A DNA stretch of 64,000 nucleotides from RUG14300 sp964561145. Its GTDB lineage: Bacteria > Bacillota > Clostridia > Christensenellales > CAG-1252. The stretch's first letter is position 1. Every line of letters starts with the position of its first letter. Below, piece by piece: positions 16,778 to 28,500 of this stretch. The stretch covers positions 1-64,000 of the forward strand of contig CAZLNZ010000011.1 in NCBI GenBank assembly GCA_964561145.1, in the 5' to 3' direction. The translations under genes were made by a program, and so were the position numbers. Below the pieces are notes generated by a model. The model searched no databases, was not told the origin of the DNA, and worked only from the letters and a program-made list of their open reading frames with translations.

Positions 16778-19033
16778 ATGAAAAAAACAGCATATAGAAT
16801 AATATTAATAACCGCGATCATGCTTCTCTCCATTGCATCGTTAATGTTGGCGGTAGCTTGCGGTCATGAACATCAAGTCAATAAATGGAAACTTATCAAA
16901 GAACCCACGTGTTCGACCGAAGGTCTGGAAAGAGGTGCCTGTGTCGAATGCGGTGAGGTCGTAGAAAGATCGGTTCCCACAGTCGAGGAAAACCACGTTT
17001 ACGGAGAATGGGAAATAACCGTTGCCCCTACCGCTTCAAGGGACGGTTCGGGTATCGCAACAAAAACTTGCAAAGAAAATCCCGAGCACAAAATAACCGC
17101 TACACTTCCAAGACTTTCTTCTACCGGTGCAGGATATGATTATTACGAGGTAATCAAGGAACCTACCGTATTGGAAGAAGGAAAAATTTCCGCAGTATTC
17201 CTTCACGAAGAGGGCAATATCAGTTTCACAATTGCAACCGCTAAAAAGGAATTCAATCCCGACGACTGCACAATCGAAGACGCAGTTCTCATCGGATCGA
17301 GCAACCGGGATCTTATCCGTAGAGGGTCAGGCTCTATTGCATCGGGTTGGGTTGATTCGGAAAAGAACCCCGGAGGCTTTGAATATGAATATGGCGAGGA
17401 CTATGTTCACACCTATGACGGTGACGACAGAAGAGAATTTTGGGTATCACGCACCTCTTCAGGAGAGCCCTTCGGTGTATTAAGTACCGTTGCGGTAGAC
17501 GGCACCGTAGATAGAATAAAGTACGCCAAAACGAGAGAAAAGCATTTCGAAGGCTATGAATACAACATTGCAAAAGTAGGACTCACCTATTTCGGTGCAG
17601 AGGACCTATTAAAAAACGTTTACGATTTAGGTATAAGGAATGCCAACAGAGATTACGAAGAGGGGATCACGGAAACAGAAGACGGTCAAACTCTATACTA
17701 CTTCGAGTTCGGCTATTATAACCCGATCAAGTATTTATGCAAGATGCGTTGCGAGTTTACGCTTACCGACAGTTATGCTATCAGATATCTAAAACTAAGA
17801 ACATATACCTTTGTTGCCCTCGGAGATGAAACCGATCAATTTTATAGGGTGAATGATGCGGAAAATAGAACCATTTGCTATCTAAATGACGGTGTGTATT
17901 TGAACGATGCACCATACAAGGAATTTATTATATACAACCAAATTACAAAAGAAGAGGACCCCGAGGAGCCCGAGCACGAATACACCGAAGCCTATTTCCA
18001 AATCGGAAGCTTTGACCTTCTCTACAAGAAAAAGCTTTACACCGAGGATACCAATGCAAGCTTTACCGCAGGCGGAAGCAGTTCAATCAAATTTACCCTT
18101 TCAAACGTATTAAACGCAAGCGGTCTGGCACCGGATAGCGATATCAATCTTTTCGATTACGACCCGATCACACTATATAGAGTAACCGATACCGGTAGAA
18201 AAGTTGCACTAAGTTTCTCTCCCGACGTCGATTCGGTCTGGTATACGGACGGTCTGGTTATAAAGACCTTCCAAATAACCATTTACAGTAAGCTTTCCGG
18301 AAACCTTAATTTATTAATACGTACCGATAGTGGTTATGAAAAAGAGTTTTCCGTATACTGTAAACCCGCATCCCCCTCCGTACTGTATCCTATGGCTTAT
18401 GAATACAGCGACGCGGGCTATGCTTGGAAAAACTCTTCAAACAACAAGCTCGAAACCACGGTATATATCGGACAACCGATAACCTTGAAGGCAAGTGTAT
18501 CCGATGAGGTCAAAAACTACACCGACGGAGGCTTTACCGCAGAGCTTGCAGAAGCCAACGAAAATGCAACGGTATCTCCTATCGAGGGAAGCGATTGTGT
18601 TCAGTTCGTAGCCACCACAGCAGGCACCTATATCGTTAAATTGAGATCCACGTCTAACACAAACATTGCCGCAACAATAACAATTACAGTAGTAGACCCG
18701 CCGGACGTCATTGCAATGCTCGAGGGAGAATATTACGCAAAGCTGAAAAAATTCGATGCAAAGGTCGTATTTGAAAACAAGGACGGAAAAATCTTGGCTT
18801 ACGTTGAAACAAACAAGGGCAAGGAGGTATTGTCCTTAACATATGACAGCGAATATAAAATGATTATATCAGAGCACGAAGACGATACGGAGCTTGGGGT
18901 AATGATACTGATAAACGAAGCCTACCGCTTAAAGATTGCCAATCCTACCGGATTTGGTAGCGGCATGGAAGAAGGAATTTTATATCAAGTGGAAGAAACC
19001 ACTGTAACTCCGGAAGAAAACACTCAAGAATAA
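16778..19033 (+). CDS. Lipoprotein of unknown function 2, with cysteine-pair repeat (VWA operon)
   Basis: 751 residues. The start at 16778 has GGAAGGAGA upstream and gives a perfect lipoprotein signal (LAVAC, Cys28). Directly after it come His/Cys-rich repeats seen in many clostridial surface proteins: HEHQVNKWKLIKEPTCSTEG, CVECGEVVERSVP, then a second unit (WEITVAPTASRDGSG … CKENPEHKITATLP) that has lost most of its cysteines. Residues ~120-560 are unassigned and beta-rich; ~590-675 look like an Ig-like domain (LRSTSNTNIAATITITVVDP). It is the last gene of the operon and is followed by a terminator. Confidence 0.8.
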   Translation: MKKTAYRIILITAIMLLSIASLMLAVACGHEHQVNKWKLIKEPTCSTEGLERGACVECGEVVERSVPTVEENHVYGEWEITVAPTASRDGSGIATKTCKENPEHKITATLPRLSSTGAGYDYYEVIKEPTVLEEGKISAVFLHEEGNISFTIATAKKEFNPDDCTIEDAVLIGSSNRDLIRRGSGSIASGWVDSEKNPGGFEYEYGEDYVHTYDGDDRREFWVSRTSSGEPFGVLSTVAVDGTVDRIKYAKTREKHFEGYEYNIAKVGLTYFGAEDLLKNVYDLGIRNANRDYEEGITETEDGQTLYYFEFGYYNPIKYLCKMRCEFTLTDSYAIRYLKLRTYTFVALGDETDQFYRVNDAENRTICYLNDGVYLNDAPYKEFIIYNQITKEEDPEEPEHEYTEAYFQIGSFDLLYKKKLYTEDTNASFTAGGSSSIKFTLSNVLNASGLAPDSDINLFDYDPITLYRVTDTGRKVALSFSPDVDSVWYTDGLVIKTFQITIYSKLSGNLNLLIRTDSGYEKEFSVYCKPASPSVLYPMAYEYSDAGYAWKNSSNNKLETTVYIGQPITLKASVSDEVKNYTDGGFTAELAEANENATVSPIEGSDCVQFVATTAGTYIVKLRSTSNTNIAATITITVVDPPDVIAMLEGEYYAKLKKFDAKVVFENKDGKILAYVETNKGKEVLSLTYDSEYKMIISEHEDDTELGVMILINEAYRLKIANPTGFGSGMEEGILYQVEETTVTPEENTQE

Positions 19034-19040
19034 CTATAGA

Positions 19041-19073
19041 AAGGTCCCTCCGTGTTTCGGAGGAACCTTTTTA
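19041..19073 (+). terminator. Intrinsic terminator of the MoxR/VWA operon
   Basis: A 12-bp stem with one mismatch (AAGGTCCCTCCG / CGGAGGAACCTT) followed by a T run, 8 bp after the last lipoprotein gene. Confidence 0.85.
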
Positions 19074-19102
19074 TATAGATACTTACCGATAAAGCAAACA
19101 TT

Positions 19103-20221
19103 ATGACCGTTCAAACAGATAAAAAGGCAAAGACAAAAACCCCCTATATACGTAAAGGGAACTATATCTTTTTTGGCTCTTATCCGCAAGATATGGTAAC
19201 CGATGAAACCTTAGCAAGTATCCTTTCGGAAAAGGTAACAATACCCCCTTCCCCTTCGGACAAAAAATGGACTAGCTATAAATACTTTTCAGAAGGAAAA
19301 AGAAGGGACTTTGCTTGGTATACAGAACTACTCTATAACGGAGAAAAATACCGAGGAGTTTTTTTCAATGCATACCGTCCCCACTTGACCACGACAGAAG
19401 CCTCCGATAAAGCTAGACAAGAGAATAATATTTACAATTTATCAACAATATATTGGTTCAAGTACGAACCCATAAAATGGAGGGTATTAGAGGAAGAAAA
19501 CGGCATGGTTCTTATTCTTAGTGAAAGGGTTATCGATATCGGGAAATACTTTCACGGTGATCACGAAAGGATAATAAACGGTAAAAAGATTTATCCCAAC
19601 AATTACGCCTATAGCAATATACGATTTTTCTTAAACAATGTTTTTTATGAAACAGCCTTTACCCCGCAAGAAAAGGAGCTTATCACACTATCAAAGGTTG
19701 CAAACGATGCGATAAGTACAAATCCGAACGACAATCCTAACTATTATTTAGGTGGCAAAAACAACTATATTTGCGAGAACACCTTAGACCATGTTTTCCT
19801 TTTAAGCGAACAAGACGTAACGACATCGGCTTTCGGCTTCGATCCCGATTGCAGTTCTTTTGACCCTGCTCGACAAAAGGACCCCACGCTTTACGCTCTC
19901 TGCCAAGGAGCATCGGTCGATACACCAATCGAAAACGAGTATAATCCAGCCGCTAAAGTCCAAAACAGCCCCAAGAATGGCGAATTTATACACAAAGAGT
20001 ACGAGAACACGAAAATACGAATAAACCCCTCAAACAAACCTCAAGACGAAATTTCAAATATTATAAAAGGGAATAGTTGGTGGTGGCTTCGTTCGCCGCA
20101 CTATGACATTAACTTTCATGTCAGAGGTATTACCGCAGAAGGGTATGCAGACTATTACTTTTATTACATCCTTAATGCTCTAGGCGGCATTGTTCCCGCT
20201 TTAAGACTCAAACTAAAATAG
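19103..20221 (+). CDS. DUF6273-type protein
   Basis: 372 residues, no signal peptide or membrane helix. It looks like the DUF6273 family common in gut Clostridia: opening GNYIFFGSYPQDMV, central YEPIKWRVLEEENGMVLILS, SNIRFFLNNVFYETAF, and closing WWWLRSPHYD … GGIVPALRLKLK. The domain is often attached to secreted or serine/threonine kinase-associated proteins; its function is unknown. There is no clear ribosome site before the ATG at 19103, and no later in-frame ATG has a better one, so the start is uncertain. It sits directly behind the terminator of the VWA operon. Confidence 0.75.
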   Translation: MTVQTDKKAKTKTPYIRKGNYIFFGSYPQDMVTDETLASILSEKVTIPPSPSDKKWTSYKYFSEGKRRDFAWYTELLYNGEKYRGVFFNAYRPHLTTTEASDKARQENNIYNLSTIYWFKYEPIKWRVLEEENGMVLILSERVIDIGKYFHGDHERIINGKKIYPNNYAYSNIRFFLNNVFYETAFTPQEKELITLSKVANDAISTNPNDNPNYYLGGKNNYICENTLDHVFLLSEQDVTTSAFGFDPDCSSFDPARQKDPTLYALCQGASVDTPIENEYNPAAKVQNSPKNGEFIHKEYENTKIRINPSNKPQDEISNIIKGNSWWWLRSPHYDINFHVRGITAEGYADYYFYYILNALGGIVPALRLKLK

Positions 20222-20276
20222 ATCTCTGTACCGAAAATATCACAAATTATTTATCTCCGACTTTATCCAAGCACGA

Positions 20277-20825
20277 TTAATTGCTTTCGTCTAAAAACTT
20301 ACGCATCTTATCCAATGCGGTTTGTTTTATATTAAATGCCTGTGTTGTCGACTTTCCGATTATTTTTCCAATTGTCTTTAAAGTCAATTCTTCAAAATAG
20401 TGAAGCTGAATCACCTCTTTTTCAACTTTAGACAAAACACTCATTGCCGCCTTGACTGTTTCACGAACCTCGATAAGTCTTAAATCATCGCTAGGCACTT
20501 CATAATCCTCATAGTCAACATAAATATTGACACGACAACGTGCCCTCTTTAAAGTTTTAAGACGATTCAACGCTCGTCTTGTTAACACCCTATAAAGGTA
20601 ACCGTATCCGTTTTTTGAAAATCTAAACTTATCTGCAATTTTATAAATATCCGCCCAAAAATCCTGAATAAAATCTTCAGCCTCGTCCTTATCGGGAAAA
20701 TAACTCAAAGCAATATGTCGAACGTTCTTTGCAATCTCATTATATAAAAAGTCGAGAGACCTTTCGTCCCCACGTTTTATACTAAGAAGATATTCTGTAA
20801 TTCTCCGTTGTTTGTCTAAATTCAC
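20277..20825 (-). CDS. ECF-type RNA polymerase sigma factor, no adjacent anti-sigma gene
   Basis: 182 residues from the GTG at 20825. Region 2 is clear (RGDERSLDFLYNEIAKNV, EAEDFIQDFWADIYK at ~residue 60-75), and region 4 has the helix-turn-helix LSKVEKEVIQLHYFEELTLK … IGKSTTQAFNIKQTALDKMR. The start was chosen because GAGGG lies 11 nt upstream; a TTG at 20843 would add six residues but has no ribosome site. A sigma-A promoter at 20860-20888 is compatible with either. ECF factors usually come with an anti-sigma gene. None is seen here: the neighbours are a DUF6273 gene and an ATPase. Confidence 0.85.
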   Translation of the reverse strand: MNLDKQRRITEYLLSIKRGDERSLDFLYNEIAKNVRHIALSYFPDKDEAEDFIQDFWADIYKIADKFRFSKNGYGYLYRVLTRRALNRLKTLKRARCRVNIYVDYEDYEVPSDDLRLIEVRETVKAAMSVLSKVEKEVIQLHYFEELTLKTIGKIIGKSTTQAFNIKQTALDKMRKFLDESN

Positions 20826-20859
20826 CCGTGGAGTAGCCCTCAATAGTTATAGTAAGTCC

Positions 20860-20888
20860 ATTATACAATAAAAAAGTATATTCTGCAA
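20860..20888 (-). promoter_or_regulatory. Sigma-A promoter of the ECF sigma gene
   Basis: On the minus strand TTGCAG (20883-20888), 17-nt spacer, perfect TATAAT (20860-20865). A perfect 12-bp palindrome GATAGTACTATC lies further upstream at 20955-20966. No gene is seen in 20890-21100. Confidence 0.65.
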
Positions 20889-21101
20889 TTATAATGTAAA
20901 AAAATTAATATAAAAATAGTGTCTCAATCGATAAACTAAAAAACTCATTATATAGATAGTACTATCGATAATTGTATAGGATTAAGAAAGGGTTTCAGTG
21001 ACATCGGCATAAACTAAAATCGATTAAATACAGAACTTTAAAAAAACAAAATACTCCACATCGAACAAATAACAATATATTCTTAACGTGCAAAACTATC
21101 A

Positions 21102-21169
21102 AATTTTATACGTCTGCCTTACACAAAATCCCCGCTTTTGACAATTTTATACGTCTGCGTTACACAAAA
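21102..21169 (+). repeat. Two direct 27-bp repeats before the ATPase promoter
   Basis: AATTTTATACGTCTGC plus 11 more bases occurs at 21102-21128 and again at 21143-21169 with one mismatch, 41 bp apart (about four helical turns). The second copy abuts the -35 box at 21173, so it is a plausible activator or repressor site. Confidence 0.6.
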
Positions 21170-21172
21170 ATA

Positions 21173-21201
21173 TTGACAATCAAAAAATACTGTGATACTA
21201 T
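21173..21201 (+). promoter_or_regulatory. Sigma-A promoter of the DUF4143-type ATPase gene
   Basis: TTGACA (21173-21178), 17-nt spacer, TACTAT (21196-21201). It gives a leader of about 22 nt and rules out a start codon upstream of 21208. Confidence 0.7.
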
Positions 21202-21229
21202 TAAGGAAAGTAAAAACAGGAGAATTAGG

Positions 21230-22441
21230 ATGATTCAACGTAAAAAGTATCTGAATAAAATAATACCTTTTGTAGATACCCCATTGATTAAAGCATTAAT
21301 AGGCGTCAGACGTAGCGGAAAAACCGTACTTCTTACACAAATAAAAGACTATTTGATAGAGAAGGGAATTAATGAAGAACAAATTGTCTATATTAATTTT
21401 GAATCATTTGCCTATAAAAAGTACAGAAGCGGAGATTCCTTATATGAAAACATTATAAAAATAGCGAATTCTCTCATTGGAAACAAGCTCTATCTTTTCT
21501 TTGATGAAATACAAAACGTTTCAGATTGGGAGACAGTGCTCGCATCCTTTCTTGTAGATATCAATTGCGATATTTATATTACCGGTTCAAACTCTAAACT
21601 GTTATCCGGAGAGCTCGCAACACACATTGCAGGACGTTATGTTCACTTTGACATCTATCCTTTTACCTTCAATGAAGCAAAAGAATATGCGACCGCCCTT
21701 GGTAGGAATATATCGGATGAGGAACTTTTTAACGAATATCTAGTATTCGGGGGCTTACCTCAATGCTGTGCTTTACCCGAAAAGCCCTCAAAACAAGCAT
21801 ACCTTGAAGATATTTTTAATACTATCGTAATCAATGACATAGTCGAACGTAATAACATCGGAGATATAGAACTGCTAAAACGACTTATTATTTTTTTGCT
21901 GGACAATATCGGAAATCCGTTTTCTGCAAACTCTATTTGTAAAGCTCTGAAAAATGAAGGGATAAGCACTACCGTAAACACAATCGTTTCATATATCTCC
22001 TATATTCTCAAATCGCTAATAATCTGTCCCGCAAAGCGTTACGACATAAAAGGAAAAGCCCTTCTTTCCACTACTGAAAAATATTATAGTGCAGACCTAG
22101 GCATAAGAAATCATATTAAGTACAGCGAAACAATCGACTATTCTAAGTTATTTGAGAATATTGTATTTCTTGAAATGATGTCGAGAGGATATGAAATTTC
22201 TGTCGGTAAAATTGGAGAATACGAGGTTGACTTTATATGTTACAAAGGAAACAATGAAAGAATATATATTCAAGTCTGTTACCTTTTATCTGACAGTTCC
22301 ACAATCGAAAGAGAGCTTCGCCCCTTTGCACAAATCGAAGACAACTACCCAAAATATATAATATCGGCAGATAAGTTTGATTTTTCGACAAATGGCGTTA
22401 AGCACTTTAATATTATAGATTTCTTACTAAATAAAGAATAA
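21230..22441 (+). CDS. AAA ATPase with DUF4143 nuclease-like C-terminus
   Basis: 403 residues from the ATG at 21230, with AGGAGA 6 nt upstream. Walker A is GVRRSGKT (~residue 24), Walker B LFFDEIQN (~92), and YITGSNSKLLSGELATHIAGR (read in two parts, ~120-140) is the family's sensor/arginine segment. The C-terminal DUF4143 part contains VFLEMMSRGYEISVGKIGEYEVDFI, with the E…VDF…QV pattern of restriction-endonuclease-like folds. Such ATPases are widespread, mobile and of unclear role. It is a single gene with its own promoter and a shared terminator. Confidence 0.9.
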   Translation: MIQRKKYLNKIIPFVDTPLIKALIGVRRSGKTVLLTQIKDYLIEKGINEEQIVYINFESFAYKKYRSGDSLYENIIKIANSLIGNKLYLFFDEIQNVSDWETVLASFLVDINCDIYITGSNSKLLSGELATHIAGRYVHFDIYPFTFNEAKEYATALGRNISDEELFNEYLVFGGLPQCCALPEKPSKQAYLEDIFNTIVINDIVERNNIGDIELLKRLIIFLLDNIGNPFSANSICKALKNEGISTTVNTIVSYISYILKSLIICPAKRYDIKGKALLSTTEKYYSADLGIRNHIKYSETIDYSKLFENIVFLEMMSRGYEISVGKIGEYEVDFICYKGNNERIYIQVCYLLSDSSTIERELRPFAQIEDNYPKYIISADKFDFSTNGVKHFNIIDFLLNKE

Positions 22442-22489
22442 GCGGCAAAACTCGTCTTTTCCTTGAACATATAAGCTAACAAGAATATA

Positions 22490-22560
22490 AAAACTCACCG
22501 ATTTCCAAACGTTGCTTCACTACAAGGGGCATTTACGCTCATACTAATCGGTGAGTTTTT
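22490..22560. terminator. Bidirectional terminator between the ATPase and the giant surface protein
   Basis: AAAACTCACCGATT (22490-22503) pairs with AATCGGTGAGTTTT (22546-22559); T runs lie on both sides. The loop is long (42 nt), which lowers confidence, but the position between two converging genes fits. Confidence 0.6.
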
Positions 22561-22575
22561 ATAATATTTTTATTA

Positions 22576-25500
22576 TTAGCTATTCTTCACCAGCTTACCG
22601 AAGTAATTAATAAAGTCTCCCTGCTCATAGCTTGCATCATTAAAGGAATATAAGGTTTTCAATGCAGCCAACTTCTCTTGTATTTCACCCTTCACATCTA
22701 AGTCATTGGAGTCATCCTCGACGAAGGATTCAAATAACGCTTGTTCGCTTGCATTAAAATCATTCAAGAACGCGTACTTCACATTATTATCTCCGTCAAC
22801 CAATACCGATGCATAGATATTATCCGGAAGCAATGAGACATTCGATCCGATAGAAGACGCATTAACCTTTACTGTTGAGAATATATAATTCACACCATTT
22901 GCGAAGGCAAAGTTTGCCTCGTGACCTTGTAAAATGCTTTCGTAACCTTCATAATTACCATTAGTATCTGTAAAGATAATCGTTTGACATACGTCCAGAT
23001 TTGTTGTTTTACTTAAGATCCAAGCCATATTTCTGTCTGTCATATAATCCAAACCGATTGTATATTCAGCCTTACCCTCGTTTACAAGCAATTGAGTGTT
23101 TACGTTATGAAGCTTATAAATCACCTTTTGAATATCCTTAGAGGAAGTTTCGGTTTTGGTAGCCCCGGTCTTTTCAACAAGCACGTCATAGATATTCTTA
23201 AATTCAATATATCCGAATCCAGAAGTGTTCCTATCCTCTACGGCATATTCGCCGAAGCCGTTTTGATAGCTAGCAAGCTTATCGTCCAACAAGCTCTTCA
23301 AAGCATCTTCAACCGCAGTAGCAACACCATCGGAATCAATCTTTCCCTTGAATCCGACTTCTGCGATATGCTCAATATTATTTTTGAAACTCAAGAAGTC
23401 GTTTTGTGAGAACCTATTCAGGGTAACCGTGGTAGAATAACTAGGATCGCCTTCGCCCAGTGTTCTAGTGGTGATGGTTGTCAAATAGAAGAATTCCGGC
23501 ATAATACTGGAGCCATCGGTTATTACCTTTGCAGTAATCTCTATTGTTTGAGTTTTAGCAGAAACATTAGTTATCTTAATACTGGTAATAGATACACCGT
23601 TAACACTGTTTATAGCTGTTAAGTCAATGGAACTTTGTTCATTAATCAATGCAGCCAATGCCTTATCGGAGAGTTTAGGAGCTTTCTGTTCACCGTTATA
23701 GTTATACAAACCGCAACGCATGTAGGCAGCGATAAAGGAGCCGTCCTCCGCCACGTTGCTATTGCCTGTAAGGTTAAATACACCGGCTAAATCTCCGGTC
23801 AAGTTACTCAATTCGTCACCGCCGGAAGTAAATGTTGTAGATTTTACTTCGTTCTTTAAGAAGTAATATGCTTGCATTTCGCTATAGAAAGCATCCGCAG
23901 ACAGGTTCGACGAATTGTCGTTATATAACAGCTTATCAATCCCTGCATAAGGTTTCCCGTCAACCCATACGCTCATAGAGCCGTCACTGTTGAGGATATC
24001 GTTCCTTCCAAGTTCTCTCAAACGATTTCTAAAGACCTCAGGAGAGGTTTGCTCTCCGTCAAGCTCTAACATTCTATAGCCGTCGCCCGACTTATATACC
24101 GTTTCACCGTTTTCCTTGACAAGCATACCTTGTGTTAAGTATTCAAATACGTTGGGAATGATAATCGCATCGTTTTCTATCTTAATTTCTCCAAAGATTG
24201 AAAGCTTATTCTCGAAAATATCACTAAACTTATCCTTTAGGGTAACTTTGATGTTGTCCATGCTCATATTATAGCTGACATTAAAGTTGCTCTTCAAGGA
24301 ATCTAGTCTAGCTAAGAATTCATTCGTACTATTAACTCTAGCTTCGAGGGTGGTTGCGGAATCGGTATAACCGAAGTCGTTAATAACAAGCTCTGTAGAA
24401 TACCTTATAGACTCATCGGTTTCCGGATCGATGTTAGTGTAACAAGCGACATATAAATACTCGGGAAGAATATTTGAATTAATGCCGTTAATCAAGGAAA
24501 CCCTGACTGTAGTGCGGAGATAAACGTATCCGTTTATCTTGTTTTCACCGCTAAAGATATGCATTTGAACTATTTCCGCATGTCCCCCGTCGATGGATAT
24601 ACCGCTTTCATAGAAGCCATTGGAAATTGCGGTTAACCTTGCACCTGTCAGCTCGTTGACGATCGATTCATAATCTCTGTTATCGTTATAGAGCTTATTA
24701 AAATCAAACATACTGCTTTTAATTACCATTTGATCGGACAAATTGGAAAGGGTGATTTCTTCTTCGGGTTTTACATAATAATTGCGGTTAACGAGATTCA
24801 AGAATGCGGCGGCATCGTCATAATAATAGTCACCTTCCGCACCTGTTTTAGGCTCATGATAGCTATCGGAATCACTTGTATAACTCAAGCCGATTCCTCT
24901 ATAGGTTGTGGTAGCCTCTGTCGCAGTGCTATATTTAAATGTAGAATACTCTGCATCGTAATAGCCGAGCTTATCTCCGATATTCACACTAACCTTTGTT
25001 TCTGTCGGCATTTTTCCAAACTCTCTAAGGTCCGCCATTAGATCCTCGGGATGTGTTTGAATAACAACAAAGCTTTCGTGTCCTAACGAATCGTATTTTA
25101 CATAGCCTAAGAGCTTGTTTCTATTTTCGGCAACGGCATCTACGATATTTCCGACAGAATCCTTAACACTGATTGCTCGGAAGGATATACCGTCGCTATA
25201 TCCTACGATTCCGTCATTGACGGCATAGTGATATCCCTTATCCTTATCGTACAGCTCAAACATTTTCTTCGTAGAATCATACTCTCCTGCAATAAGAGTG
25301 CCGTTTGTCAGATACTCGAATACGGTAGGCAATTTAATATAATCCTCACCTGTTTCAACGTCGCCAAAGGCGGCAAAATACTCTTCAAACACCGCTTTTA
25401 TACCATCGCTAATATGACCTGTCAAATCCTCAAGAGAGAATCCGAAATCGATATTCAAAACATCCTGCAGTAGCTTAATTCTATCGAATAAATCCTTGGT

Positions 25501-28500
25501 TACTTCATAGTTTTCATAGCTGTTGATAAGAACTTCCGTTTCATAACTCTTCACACCGTTTTCATCGACAGAGGTCAACGAGGTATAAGTTGTAAGGAAA
25601 ACATACTCCGGCAATACCGAGGAACCTTCCTCCTCGCTTCCGCCGTTTTCGACATCGAACATCAACACGAGTTTTATACTGTCCTCTGAAATATAAGATT
25701 GAATAACTGTTGCAACCCCGATATCCTCGATGGTTAACTCATCGCTAACCAAATCGTTTACAATTGCCGTAAACTCCAAAGAGTACAATGAGGTATCAAT
25801 ATCAGGATACTTGCGAGTATCGTCATATAACTTTGTAAAGTCAAGAATAGATGTCTTTATGCTCACTCCGTCTTTAATCTTTTCAGAATTAAATTCTTCA
25901 CCGTCTTTAATGTAATAATTGGTATTGATTCTATCATAGAACTCCTTGGCATTCTTTGCGGAATAAACGATACCGTTTATATAGTAGGTGATATCAACGG
26001 AATCAACAATACTCTCGTCATTAATATTATAGTTAGGCTCTCTTCCGAACTCTTGTAGTTCTATCTTAAGTTTATTGTCCTCCTCATCCGATTGTACATA
26101 ATTATCATCGTTTTTATGAGAAAGTTTATTGATTGTATTGAAGATGTTTCCTATAACAAGAGAGTTATCGCTTTCACTATCATAGGTAATGTTAATCGAA
26201 CCCTCGATATTGTCAAAAGCCGATTCTATTGCGTCGGATACTTGATTTTTAATATCGTCTACAGAGAACTCCTCCGAGAATATCCTGATAAGCTTTGCAA
26301 GCTTTGTAATATCATCCTTGTTGATTAAAACCTCTGTGCCGAAACGTGCGTTATCGTCATAAGACTCTGAATAAAGCAATACCTTTGCCGTTAATATAAC
26401 ATTCTCCGGAAGGAATTTTCCAATTGTAAAGCCCTCTTCTCCGCCTGAAGATTTATTGAAAAATGCATAAAACTCAAGATCCAACCACAATGATGACTTA
26501 TCATCGCTCCAATCATAGTCTACGGTAAGTATTTCAAGCTTATTGATATAATCGCTTGCACTACCCGCTCCGGAACTCAAGAAATCGAGCTTTCCGCTCG
26601 AGTTAATTAAGTCTGCAAGAGAAGAACCCGATAAAGATACCTTTAGGTCCTGAAGACTCTTAGCGGAATCCTTATATAGACCTTCGACATATTCACCGTC
26701 TTCGTCGTAATAGCCCTTAAAGTTTATACTATCCTCGCTTACAAGATCATCCAACCCGCCATCTCCGAAAAGTGCGGAAGACGAAAGCTTATTCTTAAGG
26801 TAATACTTCGAACTAAGGTCTGACAAGAACTCGTCACCCGATTCGGGATTGTACTTGTTGATGACGATATCATAATCCTCCGGTGAAGCTTCGGTATCTC
26901 CGTACTCTACAATGCGGATATCCGTATTGTAAATATTTACAAACAGTGCTTGAGTTTCCTCAATAGTAAGTCTATCTTCCAATGTTAGATATGTACTTTC
27001 CTCTATCTTTTTAGTGGAAATACCATAAACCACCTCATATATACTTGGAAGAATAACGCTACCGACATTGTTGCCTTCACCATCGGTATCGGAGAAACCG
27101 ATTGTACAATACAATGTATCGCTTACGGTATCAAACACATTTGCGAAACCCTCTTCGAGCTGTGAGGTAATACTCTCAACGCTAAATTCGTTTTCTACGC
27201 CCAAGGACTCTATCATTTTTTGAATGACTGCGATTACCCTTTCTGTATTATCCTCGTCATATTTGTTAATTCTGAATTGGGTGTTTCCTGCTTCCTCTCC
27301 GCCTACATAACGTTTAACGACGGTTCCCTCTTCATCGACAAGGTCTGCAACATACATCTCTACAGCAAGACAAAGCTTTTCGGGCAGTGCCTTAGACAGG
27401 GCGTCAAGTAAATCGTTGTCATCGGCATTTTGTTGGGTTAACAGCTTAACAATATCTATCGATGCTTGGATGTCCAACTTGTAAACATTTTTGACACCGC
27501 TAGTTAAAACCTTTTCTTCGTCCGAAGAATTAATATACGAAACCTTATATACGCTTTCATGAGAATACTCGGAAATTAGAATTTGATCAAAGGAAATCAT
27601 ATCCAAAAGGTCTTCGCTTTCATCTTCACCCTCGTCACCTGCTTCCGCAGTATCTCCGTCTTTGTCAAAAAGTCCGTTCTTTATCGCATCTCCGACAAGG
27701 GTGGTTAGCTGACCTTCGTGCATAAAGACTTTCATTTTAGCGTTTTCACGATAGGTAACCTTAGACAACTCGATTACGGAGGGCAGCTCATCCATCGTTT
27801 CGTTATCCAAAAGATTGTGCTCGTTCCAATAATCTCTATCGACGCCGTAATTGACGGACAATTGATCGTACAATGAATCTAAAGACTCCTTATTGGAGCT
27901 CCCCAATGCCTCGTCAATCAAGCAACGAAGGGTAGTCAAAAATTCGTGAGGAGTTACGCTATCCTCAATGTGTTCGGGATCATACATTCCCATCAAGGTT
28001 AGCATTCCTTGAATATGTGCCATTCTCAAGGTTGTACTGCCCTCTTCGTTTGAAACAAAATCCACGGGGATATATCCGTCAATGGTCTTGAACACGCCGT
28101 TTACAAGCTGATTCACTTGAACGAATATCGAAGGTACTTCGACGTCCACGCCAAAACTGTCGTCGATTCTATCCTCCTCGTATTCCTCGGCATAGCATAC
28201 ATTACGCCCTCTCAGCTCTTCTCCGTTATTCTCTTCATTCTCGTCTTTATCTTCAAACAAATTCAAACCGTTGGTAAGAGCGTTGATAACCCTTTTCAAA
28301 TTAGTCTGTTGCTTTTCGTTATAATTATTAATGGAAAGCTCCGACTCCTTACTTTCGTTTAAGGGATATACACTTAAGGATATGTACAGGTTCTTTGGTA
28401 ATATTTTTTCAACGACACCGATAATAGCCTCGGCATTAGATACCTGCTCTTTAAGCATCGGTACTGCGATAGCGTTGACAAGCTCCTTAACCTTCAATTC

